Positions 37,101 through 47,055 of a stretch of DNA of 64,000 nt are shown in pieces. The first letter of the stretch is position 1, and every line of letters begins with the position of its first letter. The stretch comes from Lutjanus erythropterus (lineage: Eukaryota; Chordata; Actinopteri; Lutjaniformes; Lutjanidae), in contig CM034594.1 of assembly GCA_020091685.1 (NCBI GenBank), positions 5,058,903 through 5,122,902 of the forward strand, written 5' to 3'. Under the pieces are notes generated by a model that saw only the letters and a program-made list of their open reading frames with translations, did no database searches and was not told the DNA's origin. A program made the translations under genes and the position numbers.

Positions 37101-37499
37101 AGTTCTGTCAGAGAGAAAAAGATAAAGTATAAAACCAACAGGTAAAGAAATGTGGAAATGGACTACAGTAATGGCATAATGCAAGCTGGTTTCACCCCAA
37201 GAGACATTCTGACTGATGATATAAATTTTGTTAAGTCACAGCTAGACTTGAGTAGTTGGTCTTTCTAGCAAATAACTTACTGAGGCCAAAAGACAGGCCA
37301 CTGTATCATCTTGCAGAAGGAAAATATGAATTCCTACTATGATTAAAGCCAGAATTTAAGTTTTACATTAAAACAAGAATCTACAACCACTGTGGTGACT
37401 CTGTGAATCCCCTGACTTCTCATAGTACCGTCATCAGGCTTCACTGTCTTGGTACAGCATCATAAAGACATTAGTCATGTATTGAGATAATTCAGAAAT
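34151..37499. other. Unassigned non-coding stretch
   Basis: No gene was recognised. An 82-codon frame at 35643-35891 has several cysteines but no pattern I can assign to a zinc finger. An 80-codon frame at 36091-36333 and a 73-codon frame at 36678-36899 are also without domains. A near-perfect hairpin lies at 35746-35794. The tandem TAACTAGTAACTAGT occurs near 35992. Confidence 0.5.
35746..35794. repeat. Hairpin with an 11-bp perfect core (GTGAAGTCATG)
   Basis: GTGAAGTCATG at 35754-35764 is the exact reverse complement of CATGACTTCAC at 35775-35785, with a 10-base loop. The pairing extends outward with one mismatch and one indel to arms of about 19 bases. Confidence 0.85.
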
Positions 37500-37625
37500 G
37501 AGAAATGTGAACCTCATTGTGGCACTCGATGATGACTCTGGGATCACCACATCCAGTGGGATTCATCCTCTGGGTGCCATGAATAAAACTGCACGACAAT
37601 TCATCCAACAGACCTTCGTCATAGT
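37500..37625 (+). repeat. Dispersed teleost repeat (ATTCATCCTCTGGG type), copy 2
   Basis: GAACCTCATTGTGGCACTC, GATGACTCTGGGATCACC, GTGGGATTCATCCTCTGGG and CCATGAATAAAACTGC follow the order of the same family as 23840 and 43560. The copy is truncated. Confidence 0.5.
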
Positions 37626-38329
37626 GGTCATTTTTTACATGAAAGAGCAGGATAAGCACAGGCTTTACCAGTGACATGAATTAAGGTTCTGCTCCATTCA
37701 GGTCAAACAGAGTCCAAGGGTGATCTGACAGAGTGCAATTCTAGCAGCAAGAGGCAACTTTTTCCAGTTGTTTTTTATAGGCAGGAAGCATTTTGCACAC
37801 TTCTATGTGCCCTGGGTGCCTTGTGTTTTAGATGCCTGGAGCACCACATGTTTTTGTAGAAGCACTCTGCCTTGTTGGTTCCTCAAGTTGAAAAAAATCA
37901 ACCCAGAGCCTGTCAAAAATGCCTGTCATCATTTGTGTTTTGTCCAACCATTTAATTGAGGCCTTCATAGGTGGGTGATGACAAATTTACAGATGCTTGG
38001 CATTAACAATCAACTAATGATGGCTGTCGCTGGATACCTGGAGCTATTTGATTTTACCAACTGGTGTTCTTTAGTGAGTCACGTAAAAGTGCAAAAAGAT
38101 CAAGGAAGTCCTGTTCAATGTAAATTTGTGCAGACAACCTTGGAAAAAAGGCACTCCATCTACTGGTGAATGATACTAGAAATTTATTCCAGCAAAGGCC
38201 AACAAACAGATCTACATGTATCGACTCTAAAACTTCATCAGGGTTACCATGATTTGAACAGAAAACAGCAGGCCTGGAGGCAAATCAGTGTGGTACTCGA
38301 GGCTTCGGGTAAGTTGTTTGTTTTTATTT
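37626..38329. other. Unassigned stretch
   Basis: No gene. ACTAGAAATTTATTCCAGCAAAGG, CCAACAAACAGATC and AAAACTTCATCAGGGTTACC near 38175-38250 resemble a teleost repeat in antisense, but I could not define its edges. Confidence 0.35.
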
Positions 38330-38581
38330 TGTAGTGGTTAGCACTGTCACCTCACAGCGAGATGGTCATGAGTTTGAATGGGCCGGTCCACTCTGTGTGG
38401 AGTTTGCTTGTTGTACCCCTATATGTGTTGGTTTCCTCTGTGTACTCTGGCTTTCTCCCACAGTCCAAAGCATGCAGGTTAATTGGTGACTCCAAATTGT
38501 CCATAGATGTGAATGGGAGTGTGAGCGGTTGTTTGTCTCTATTTGTCAGCATTGTGATGAACTGGTGACCTGTCCATGGTG
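38330..38581 (+). mobile_element. SINE copy 2, 5-prime part (split by an insertion)
   Basis: GTAGTGGTTAGCACTGTCAC, TTCTCCCACAGTCCAAAGC, GGTTAATTGGTGACTCC and GAACTGGTGACCTGTCC match the body of the SINE at 32621. The first 14 or so bases of the head are replaced, so the A box is damaged. The copy stops at GTCCATGGTGT and resumes at about 39188. Confidence 0.75.
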
Positions 38582-39187
38582 TTTCTTTATTAATTTATTT
38601 ATTAATGCCACTGCTATTCTTCCTGGAGTCCGAATGTGCATAAAATTATACAATATATGCAGATAATACATACATACATACAACAAGAATACACAGCACA
38701 GACTGTGCTGTTATTCAAAAGTGAGTGATGTTATGGAGAAGTACTTATCATTGCCATTTCAATTAATAACACAATATTATATATTATATATATTATTCCT
38801 ATAAACCATCTCCTAAATCATATTACATAATAATTATACTATATACGATACTGACACCAATGACAATAATAACAACAGCAATAAGTATTACCGTTACCGT
38901 CATTACAATCCACACAACATCCTTATAGTTTTAACGTTATTGCCAATAAAGTTATCCACTACAACCGTCGTAATACTGATAATAGCAATAACAACAACGA
39001 CAGCAGCAGCAACCGTGATAACAATAAATAAGATCAGAGAGCAAAAAACTGAGCAGCACGCACAGCACACTTGTCCACTGAGAGATTAAACATTAATAGT
39101 AATATTAATAAACATAATACTAGTAATAATTATGGCAATAATCTACAATATTCTCAATTATGCATATTACATTAAATTACCTCAAAT
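38582..39187 (-). mobile_element. Insertion nested in SINE copy 2, LINE-like tail at its left edge
   Basis: About 606 bp of AT-rich DNA separates the two halves of the SINE. Read on the minus strand its end is GGACTCCAGGAAGAATAGCAG, then TGGCATTAATAAATAAATTAA, which resembles the 3-prime end of fish LINEs ending GGAAGAATAGC...AATAA. The rest is rich in AATAACAATA and TATTACCGTTACC steps, as in LINE untranslated tails. No target-site duplication or reverse-transcriptase frame was seen. Confidence 0.5.
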
Positions 39188-39232
39188 AGCTCGTCTCTCA
39201 CCCAATGTCAGCTGGGATGGGCTCCTGCCAAG
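39188..39232 (+). mobile_element. SINE copy 2, continuation after the insertion
   Basis: CGTCTCTCACCCAATGTCAGC, then TGGGATGGGCTCCTGCC, corresponds to the segment that follows GGTGT in the intact element at 32621. The last 40 bases or so (GATAAGCGGTTACAG and tail) are absent. Confidence 0.75.
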
Positions 39233-41329
39233 TTCATGGTTTGTGTTAAGCTAACTTCAGCTCACATTCATTGTCTGCTTGTGATTTCTCCTCTTTCTGA
39301 GGGTCTCATGTATCCACACAGATCTCGGTTTCCCTGTATCCAGAAATAAAGACAGAAAAGGCAGCGCAGTGCACCTTGCGTTTTTCAACCTGCCAGATGC
39401 ACTCTGTCTGATCAGGAGCTCAGGGCACTGCTACTGCACATGTTGGCTTGCTAGAAAGGCTCTGCTACACTAAATGCAATGGGACCTTAATTAGTATTAT
39501 TGGTAACACCTGTGTTTACCCAAGTATTTCATATCAGTATGTCTGCGATGAAATAGATCTGCAGTTGCTGAGATATTTAAGTCCGACCAACAGGCCAACA
39601 TTACCTGCCCTAGAGCTGTGCCACTAGTGTGACTAAAAATGAAACCCTAGACCAATTTAAGCAACATCTTAGCATAATGGTCAAATAAAACAACAAGTGT
39701 GTAGCATCTATCAGTGGGTCTGCTGCAGTGCAGTGGCTGCTTGGTTCCCAAAGTGCTAACTGAGGCATGACAGTGCTCTGTCAAACAGCACTCCCCCATC
39801 ATTTTCCTCAACTATTCAACAGACACACTGCAGGGACCGGCACATCCCCTCACTACAGCCTCGGCTGCCAGCACGCCCCTCATACCCAGAATGGCCATCT
39901 GCAACCTCAGTCATTGATCTAACCCCACGTGAGTCCCAGGGAACCTCTTTGCAACCAAGCCAATCCTTACGTCAATCAGCATCAGTCCAAACTACAGCCT
40001 TAATGCCCTGCAGAGAAGAGCCACTCAAGTCATAATAGTAATATTTGGTCCTGAACAACCCCCAAGCACCATCCTGATAATGCCCCAGATCTCTGACTTA
40101 CACACACTCCTGCATGCACACACACAAATCATACCGCCATCGAGTGACTAATACAATTAATGCAGCTGCCACTTAGCAATAGAAGTACTTGCATGTGTGA
40201 GTGTGCGTGTGCGTGTGTGTGTGAGTTAGAGTGTGTTAACATTTCTTTCTATCAGTGTGTAGGAACTGAGAGAGTTCCCCTCACAGTGGACTGCCACTGT
40301 CACAATAATGTGGGAACGAGCCATGTCAGAGGAGACCCGTGCATAGTGCTGCATTGGTGAGACTTGCAGCCAGGATAAATCTGGTCTGTGTGAAAAAGAG
40401 GCAGGGGTGCAATTACCAAGAGACAGACGGACAAAGAGATGGCAGTTTGTTTGCAACAGCATGAACACTATTGCTCAGCGAGAGTGAGAATGGAATCTAT
40501 TTGCCACAGAGAAAAGAGACTGCTCTACCTTTCTCTACCTTTGTCTCTCTACATGTCCCTTTGCTGTGCCACCCCACATGCTCCCACATTCTGTTGTTAT
40601 GGCCTCATTTCTTTCAGGACACCTCTTTTCTCTTATTAATGGCAACCCTACTGTACAATCTTTCATGCAGTTCTTCATATCTGAAGGTCAGCGGCAGTCT
40701 GACATGCACTCAGAGGAGAGATAACCTGGCTGAAGCAGATGACAAATGTGGATTCACATACAGAAGAAGAGAAAGTCAATCAATTTTTAAATTGAGTCCA
40801 GATTGAACATGCCGAATCAATTTCATTGAATCTGATGGTAATGGCCAGTGTTCATGTAACATGTTAACTCCCTGGATGCCATTATTTAGATGCTCTGATT
40901 TATCCCACAGTGCAAAATGCGTAATCTCTAACTGTATTGGGTGTTCTTGAACATGTCACCTATTTTGAGTGAAAGTGGTGGAATGCATGTGGACCTTAAA
41001 TGCATTCAGACAGAAAATGTGGTGAAGGATAAAGGGCATAGTTTTATGTGTTGCAAGTGACAAGTGTAAAATCTGTCTGGTAGAACAAAATTCAAAGGCA
41101 CGAAGGTCCTTTCATTCATGTGAAAAGGCACCTTGATATTGAGCTTTTACTGTAGATTCTTATCACGGTGGTGATGTGAAAGGCCCATTCCATTTTTGAG
41201 GTTGTTTTTTAACTCTCACTTGATGTCTTTATTTAACCTATATTTTTTACATTAAAGTTTCTTATTTTTATAGGCTTGGTTATTAGCCCTTAGTTGTGAT
41301 ATCATTTTGCTCACATGATATCTTGTAGA
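39233..41329. other. Unassigned stretch with a C-rich block and a GTGTGC patch
   Basis: 39780-40150 is C/A-rich on the plus strand and has relatively high complexity. A GTGTGC-type patch lies at 40196-40225. A 111-codon plus-strand frame at 40471-40806 overlaps a 66-codon frame and shows no domain. No gene was recognised. Confidence 0.45.
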
Positions 41330-41710
41330 GGACAGGGGTAAGTATCAGCCCTCAATATCTTGAAGGTATCGACTGAAATAACCCACTACCAAGATCCTGT
41401 CAGTATCCAGATCTAGAAAAAAAATACTATCTGTATGGTTTTGCTCAAAGCCAATCATCACAATAATTTTTTGAGTCAACACAACATGTAACTATGGTGA
41501 AGTAGGGGGCAGTTTACTGGATAGAGTTGTCAGGGAAAAAGTGCGAAAGTGTGGCTGTACTAGACACACGTGGCATCTGAAAATAACCCTTTCAGAAATG
41601 CTTCCATCCACATGATGGGATGAATGAATAAGGTAGAAAAACGTTTTCTAAGAAATAATTTAATGGCATCGGTATCACTTTCAGGGTACCTAGCACTGGG
41701 TGTCATTCAT
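41330..41710. repeat. Possible miniature repeat with GGTATCG phrases
   Basis: AAGTATCAGCCCTCAATATC and TGAAGGTATCGACTGAAATAA lie at the left; GGCATCGGTATCACTTTCAGG and GTACCTAGCACTGGGTGTC lie at the right. Such phrases occur near the two ends of a teleost repeat I recall, so the interval may be one old copy. Confidence 0.35.
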
Positions 41711-43559
41711 AAATCAGTTTGCTTGTGGAGAGTGAAGAAAATGAACCAGGTTACTAAAAAGTAAAGTAAAAGTAAAATCTTTAAACAAAGTCCACATGTT
41801 AGCCATATTATAGAACTTATCTTTCTGAATGATCAATCAAAGGTAAACTCAAGTTCTTTCCCAAACTGTAGTAGCTGTCTATTATATTTTACACATCTAC
41901 CACTTGTCAAAGTTTATGTCCTTTCTGTAGCAATGCAAACATTTATAATGTAATTGTTGACTTTGTTATGTTCACTTTTTTCCAGTTTACTAATAAGTGA
42001 TTGTGATGATTGGATTTAACAAAGAATTTGTTTAAAACGTGCATGCTTGTCTGACAGCTCATGTTGCTCTCCTGAGGGGAATCCAAAATTAAAGCTGTGT
42101 CTAACAGTGTCACCACATTCTCAGATCTCTGCAATAAGACTGGATGGGTGACATGTCATCATAACCAATACAAATGATGAGCAAAACTGTAAAAATCAGA
42201 CCAATGTTGTGAAAACACATTATGCTGTTGATGTCTAAATGTAGAGGAGCACCATAGCCAAAGCTCATGGCCCTCTTTTCTTTTGATATAGGACAAAATT
42301 ACTATTTTTAGGCAGAAAATAACTCTTGAATATTTTAGATTGCTCTAATATTGGAAGTTCATTTGCAGTGCAGTTTACATCAGCTATCAGCACCTATATG
42401 CCATGAAGATAGAGTACATAAAACTAGATTAGCACCTAATGTATGCATGTCTATATATTTTTATGTTCATTAAGTGATGCCATCGAAACACAAACAGCCA
42501 AATACTACGCAGTGTTTTTGACATCTTTATTTTATTATGAAAATGTGTGTTTTCAGGCCACGCTCTTTTCACATGTTGTAAAAGTGTGATATAAAAATAA
42601 TGGAGACACTCAATAAGGCATTAGAAATCCTCTCAGTGCTCTGAATTAATGGCGGGTCTTTGTGCCAATGTACTGTGTGGTGGTCAGCGTGCCAATTCCC
42701 TTATGTTTAGACACTCAACACTAAAGGAGCGGTGTGACAAATGTAATGGTCTTAATCCATTCTGTCAGCTTAACACTGCACACAGAGCAGACTGCAGATA
42801 GTGCTAAAAAGCCTTTCATAAAATGCTGTCACCCAAGGTATATTGAATTAAACAATTATTTTACTGATGAATAGATTTACTGTAGATGATCATGGGAGCT
42901 AGTGGTAAAAATTTGTCGACAGCATCAACTGTTGGGAGCTTGAGGTGCTGTTGATAATTTTCTAGGTGCGTTTTATACTCTGAGTGACAGTGAAACCTTT
43001 AAACACACACTGGAAGAACTTTTGGGAACACATATTCTCTATAAATAGCACCGGAATTTGAAAATGGAGTGCTGTGTGTACGTGTTTGCGTGGGAGAGAC
43101 AAAGAAAGTGTCAGAGGGAAATAAAAAAAGGCAACAAGAGTCAGAAAGAGAGTGAAGAGGGGATACAAAGGCTAATGTATCAGAGAGATCTCTCTTGCCT
43201 TTGTTCACCTGAGAAACTTTGGAGCTCAAGGACATTGCGTCTGTGTTGTTTGGCAGGAAACATACCGAAGGGAATGAAAAACTACTTTTAAGAGATGACT
43301 TGTCTCCCTTCTGAAAACACTCGAATCCGAAAAGCAAAATATGAAATGGGCTCTCGCACTAATCTGACTGTCACCACGCAGCATCTCAGACTGACTCATT
43401 CAATTTTAGAATTTGAGTGAAAATGCTCCTGTCGTCCATTATGAACCCAATGTGCAGTTGATGGAAGAATTTGGGAAATGATGAATATTTATTATTTGTC
43501 TCTCTATGAACAGCGACTTTAAAAAGAAAAACAAATCAAAGAATTGGACAAATTGAAAC
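41711..43559. other. Unassigned non-coding stretch
   Basis: No gene was recognised. Frames at 42962-43337 on the minus strand and 43058-43291 on the plus strand overlap each other. One arm of a 19-bp inverted repeat lies at 43244-43262. Confidence 0.45.
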
Positions 43560-43920
43560 TTTGAACAGATGATGGCTTTACATGAAAAGTCAGAGGATCA
43601 CCAAAATGATTACAATGCATCCTGAGTTGGATAAGAATGTTTGCCATCTTTGATTGTAATCCATCCAATATTTATTGAGCTATTTCATTTAATACCCACA
43701 AATATCAACCTCATGGTGGTGCAAAAGGAAAAGTCAGGGGATCACCAAAGTCATTAGGTTTAGTCCTGTGGAAACCAGGAATGTTTGTGCAAAATTTCAT
43801 GGGAGACCATCCAATAGCCGTTGAGACATTTTAGTCAGGATAAAAGTGGTGGACGGACCGACCTACCTTCAGACTAATATTGAAAATTCAGTGACTCATG
43901 CTGCGAGCCTGGCTAAAAAT
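43560..43920 (+). repeat. Dispersed teleost repeat (AAAATTTCATGGGAGACC type), copy 3
   Basis: Landmarks are TCAGAGGATCACCAAAATGA, ACCTCATGGTGGTGCAAAAGG, TCAGGGGATCACCAAAGTC, GCAAAATTTCATGGGAGACC, GTGGTGGACGGACC and GCGAGCCTGGCTAAAAAT. The unit TCAGRGGATCACCAAA appears twice, 146 bp apart, showing internal duplication in the family. It is the most complete of the three copies in the window. Confidence 0.7.
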
Positions 43921-44204
43921 ACCTGCACACTGATTGAGCCTACATTGATAAGAATCAGTAGTTCTGAGCATGGACATAAAGTGGTTCTATTAATAGCATA
44001 CTGTGAATAGTAATGTGGGTTACAACCAACAGTATTTGTGGTAATCAATTGCTACATCTATATAGTAGTAGTGTTTCCTGCCAAACAACATAAACCTTGC
44101 CAGATTCATGGAATGAATTTGATCTGCTGAAAAAGGATTTTCTTAAACACAAAAAACAATGTATAGACTCATATTAAAAATAATAATTATAATTCCTGTT
44201 AATC
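43921..44204. other. Unassigned; contains the second arm of a 19-bp inverted repeat
   Basis: TGTTTCCTGCCAAACAACA at 44072-44090 is the reverse complement of 43244-43262. Nothing else was identified. Confidence 0.5.
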
Positions 44205-44565
44205 ATCACTTATGTCCCGCTAGAAGTGTGTGTTGGTGTCGGTATCTGCAGAGACTCTCATATCTTATTGTGTTTGGGACATTCCTGTGTATGTCCAGTT
44301 GCGTGTAACCCCAGCTGATAACAGCTTGCAGGTTGTGAGGTCGGAACTCCGTGAAAACATAGTGACCAACGGTTGCATCGCTGTATCCATCCATAGCTCT
44401 CTCTCTGCAAGACACACACATACACACATATCAATGACTGCTGGTTTTTGCCAATGTCACTCCCTCACTTGATTCACTATCTGACTATATCTATCAGTAT
44501 TGCTGGGGGAGATGGACCAGCTTTGAATGGTGCAACTGACTAATCCTACATAGTACGCCTTTAAG
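44205..44565. repeat. Dispersed teleost repeat with AGAAGTGTGTGTTGGTGTCGG
   Basis: CCGCTAGAAGTGTGTGTTGG, TGCAGAGACTCTCATATC, GGTTGTGAGGTCGGAACTCC and GTGAAAACATAGTGACCAACG match the reverse complement of a repeat I recognise in teleosts. It ends near CCTACATAGTACGCCTTTAAG. The paired 73- and 80-codon frames here are not genes. Confidence 0.5.
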
Positions 44566-45219
44566 TAAAGCTCAGGCATGACTTTTGTATTGCAAGACCT
44601 TTACACTTAAATCTTAATATTTACATACAAAGTGTGAAGCTACTTTCAGTATGTCATAGTTACTTAGAAAAGTCATGGCAGATAAATATCAAATATGTTA
44701 GAAATATAATATGTTATCGAGCATGAGATATAGTAGGAACTGGAAAGATAAGTCCCTTTTTGAGGATTACTACACCACTGATCTAATTTTGATATGAACA
44801 GAGAAGATTGCGGCTGATACATTAGCCCATTGCTTTGATAAAAATGTTGACGCTAATAAGCACCTCAAGCAGAATGTTTCTAAACATCCACTGTATGAAG
44901 CATCAGTAGAGAACAGGCACACTTGAGAGAAGGTGAAGCATCAAATCCCAGAGTTAAGCCTTGGCCTCAGAACTCTGCCTCCTGTCTCCCAGAGGATCCA
45001 CTGCAGAGATGGATCAGCATGCTAAGTAAGATCTTGCACAGTCAGAATAGAAACCACTAGAACACAAGCATCTTAAGCCTCCACTCCACTGTGAATACTC
45101 AACAACAGGGTTTAACTTCATATTCAGCCACTGATGGGTCACACGTGATCATCTAAGTTATCAAAATGATTTTCTGACAACATAAACCCGAGGTATGCTG
45201 TTATACATAATCAAGGAGT
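44566..45219. other. Unassigned non-coding stretch
   Basis: Nothing recognisable was seen. No frame longer than 60 codons occurs in this interval. Confidence 0.5.
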
Positions 45220-45656
45220 TAAGGCCAGAACACACCAAAAGCTTCGATTGAAGCTTTTATGGTGCACACGCCATAAGTAATTATTTAAAAGTACACAAAT
45301 CAGACTTGGACTAAAAAAATCACACACCACAGAAGTGTTCAGTAATGTTATGATTCATGATTAGAAAAGTTTTTGTATCAAGTCGGCACATCTGTCCATA
45401 TAAGTAGGCTTGCTCCCTCCCTTGCTCTCTGCTGCGGGTTGGCTTTTTTTTTTTTTCCTTTAACTGGTTTCCGGCAGGGCTACAGCTCCATCAGCACTCA
45501 CTCCTCATGAACATGCCTGTTTTATTCCATTTACCCCCAAACACGGTTTCCAGGTGCAGAAAAAAAGCTCTGGTCCGCATTTGATGCTCCAAAATAAAAA
45601 CAAGCGTGTAAGTGCGAGAAAAACGTCACATGTCTTTAGTGTGTTTTGGGCTTTAG
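45220..45656. mobile_element. Miniature inverted-repeat element with CAGAACACACCAAAAG-type ends
   Basis: The left end TAAGGCCAGAACACACCAAAAG (in outline) and the reverse complement of the right end, TAAAGCCCAAAACACACTAAAG (in outline), align over most of 22 bases with two single-base gaps. The body of about 390 bp has a poly-T tract at 45446-45458 and no coding frame. It looks like a non-autonomous DNA transposon of roughly 437 bp. No clear target-site duplication was seen. Confidence 0.6.
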
Positions 45657-45844
45657 AGTCACTATTTAACAGACTTTTACACAGACACTATTAATTCAGA
45701 CAAAATATTTATGTTCTTTAAAAATAACATCTGATAAATTCATACAGTTGCATATTGTCAATTGAAAGCAGTCTGGTGCAACCACGATCTTTGAGTGAGT
45801 AAGGATTGTGTCATGTAAAACACGAATGGTTGTATCTGCCAATG

Positions 45845-46020
45845 TTGGACCATGGCGGTTTAACATGGCAGCACCATGCCCTCTGTCAATATAAATGGGT
45901 TGTTCTAAGGTAATGAAAACACAATAATTCTTATGTTCTGATGTAGTAAAAAAATGTACCTCTGACTATTCTAATCAATTTCTTCCATTTTCTGCAAATA
46001 AATACACTGGACCTTTAATG
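45845..46020 (-). mobile_element. Miniature element (AGGTACAGTGTGTAAGATT family), copy 2, partial
   Basis: In reverse complement it matches the first half of the copy at 33781: terminal CATTAAAGGTCCAGTGTATT, then TGCAGAAAATGGAAG and AAGAATTATTGTGTTTTCATTACC. The other half is missing or unrecognisable. Confidence 0.6.
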
Positions 46021-46719
46021 TACCCATTATAAGTATAAAGACTTTGGGAAGGTTTGCAGCAGGACAGCAATTTATTACCCTAAAGTCATTCGACTTAATA
46101 AACTCCAGAGTAAGTGGGGTCATTTTGCTCATCAGTAACAGATGTGCATGGGTTTGTTGATGCTCCACCAGTGGTAAGTATAGCAGTTGTTAAATGGAGC
46201 TTAGCAAAAGTTCAATAAGGAAGACAACTTCATTCACTTTCCTGCACCTTCATTCATTACTTCCTCTCAGCCACACCTCTTGGCTCTTATCCATTCAAAT
46301 GCTTCCCTGCTTCCCTCTATTATCCTATCACATTAATATCCAAAAGGCAACTCCTTACAGCTTCACTTCACACAATTGAGTAAGCTTAACAGTAGAGCTA
46401 CAGCAAAAGGCATTTTAAACACCTCCTATAATCTGCGCGACCTGTGGTTGTTTCAGATTAAGATCGCAATAATGTCTGACTGGTGTGGAAGCTGTATAAG
46501 AATTAAGTTTTATATCACAGTTAAAGCTGGGCAGTTTATTTTTCCCATCACTGGGCAAAAGTTCCATGATAACCTTTAAGCAAAATGTAATTCAAGTGGT
46601 CTGAGAGAAAAGTAGATTTCTGCTCCTCGTCTTGGCTCTGTTTTCAGGCATACAAAGTACAACGACAGGAGACTTTGGCCAATCACAGGTCAGTAAGACA
46701 ATTGATTGCTGAGTCTCAT
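46021..46719. other. Unassigned non-coding stretch
   Basis: Two short plus-strand frames (46194-46379 and 46376-46579) carry no domain. Nothing else was recognised. Confidence 0.5.
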
Positions 46720-47055
46720 TCCCAAAACGTCAGTGTAAAGGGTATACATGTGACGTCACCATATGCCAAAGTCACTGGTTAAACCCACTGAGCATTCATT
46801 CATTCATTTTCATTCAGTTTAAATGCCACATAAACAAAACAAATCTTAAATAGGATGATAGGTATGATTGCCTGTACAAGTAGAGTGAACAAGAAATGTC
46901 AGCGATCTTTTTACAGATTACCAAAAGATAAAGGAAAGAGACACAAATTGATCAGTGCAATTCACAGAACAAGTGAAATCCACACACTGAAACATGGATT
47001 TGCAGTTGCCATTTTACTTTAGGTATGAACTTTCGGGCAAAGTCATACTTTAGGT
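46720..47055 (+). pseudogene. Broken THAP-type zinc-finger exon
   Basis: From ATG 46855 the plus-strand frame reads ACTSRVNKKCQRSFYRLPKD and continues to KLISAIHR. After a frameshift near 46970, the frame at 46974 continues NPHTETWICSCHFTLG. This fits a THAP domain: a GCTNR-like N-terminus, a conserved FYRLPKD segment, an AI(H)R helix, a WxP element (Trp changed to TGA) and a C-x2-H-F end (Cys 47001, His 47010). From Cys 46873 to Cys 47001 is about 43 residues, within THAP range. The first zinc Cys and the helix Trp are missing. A GTATG donor follows at 47023, and TGACGTCA lies at 46751. It could be a host gene relic or a THAP-bearing transposon exon. Confidence 0.6.
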
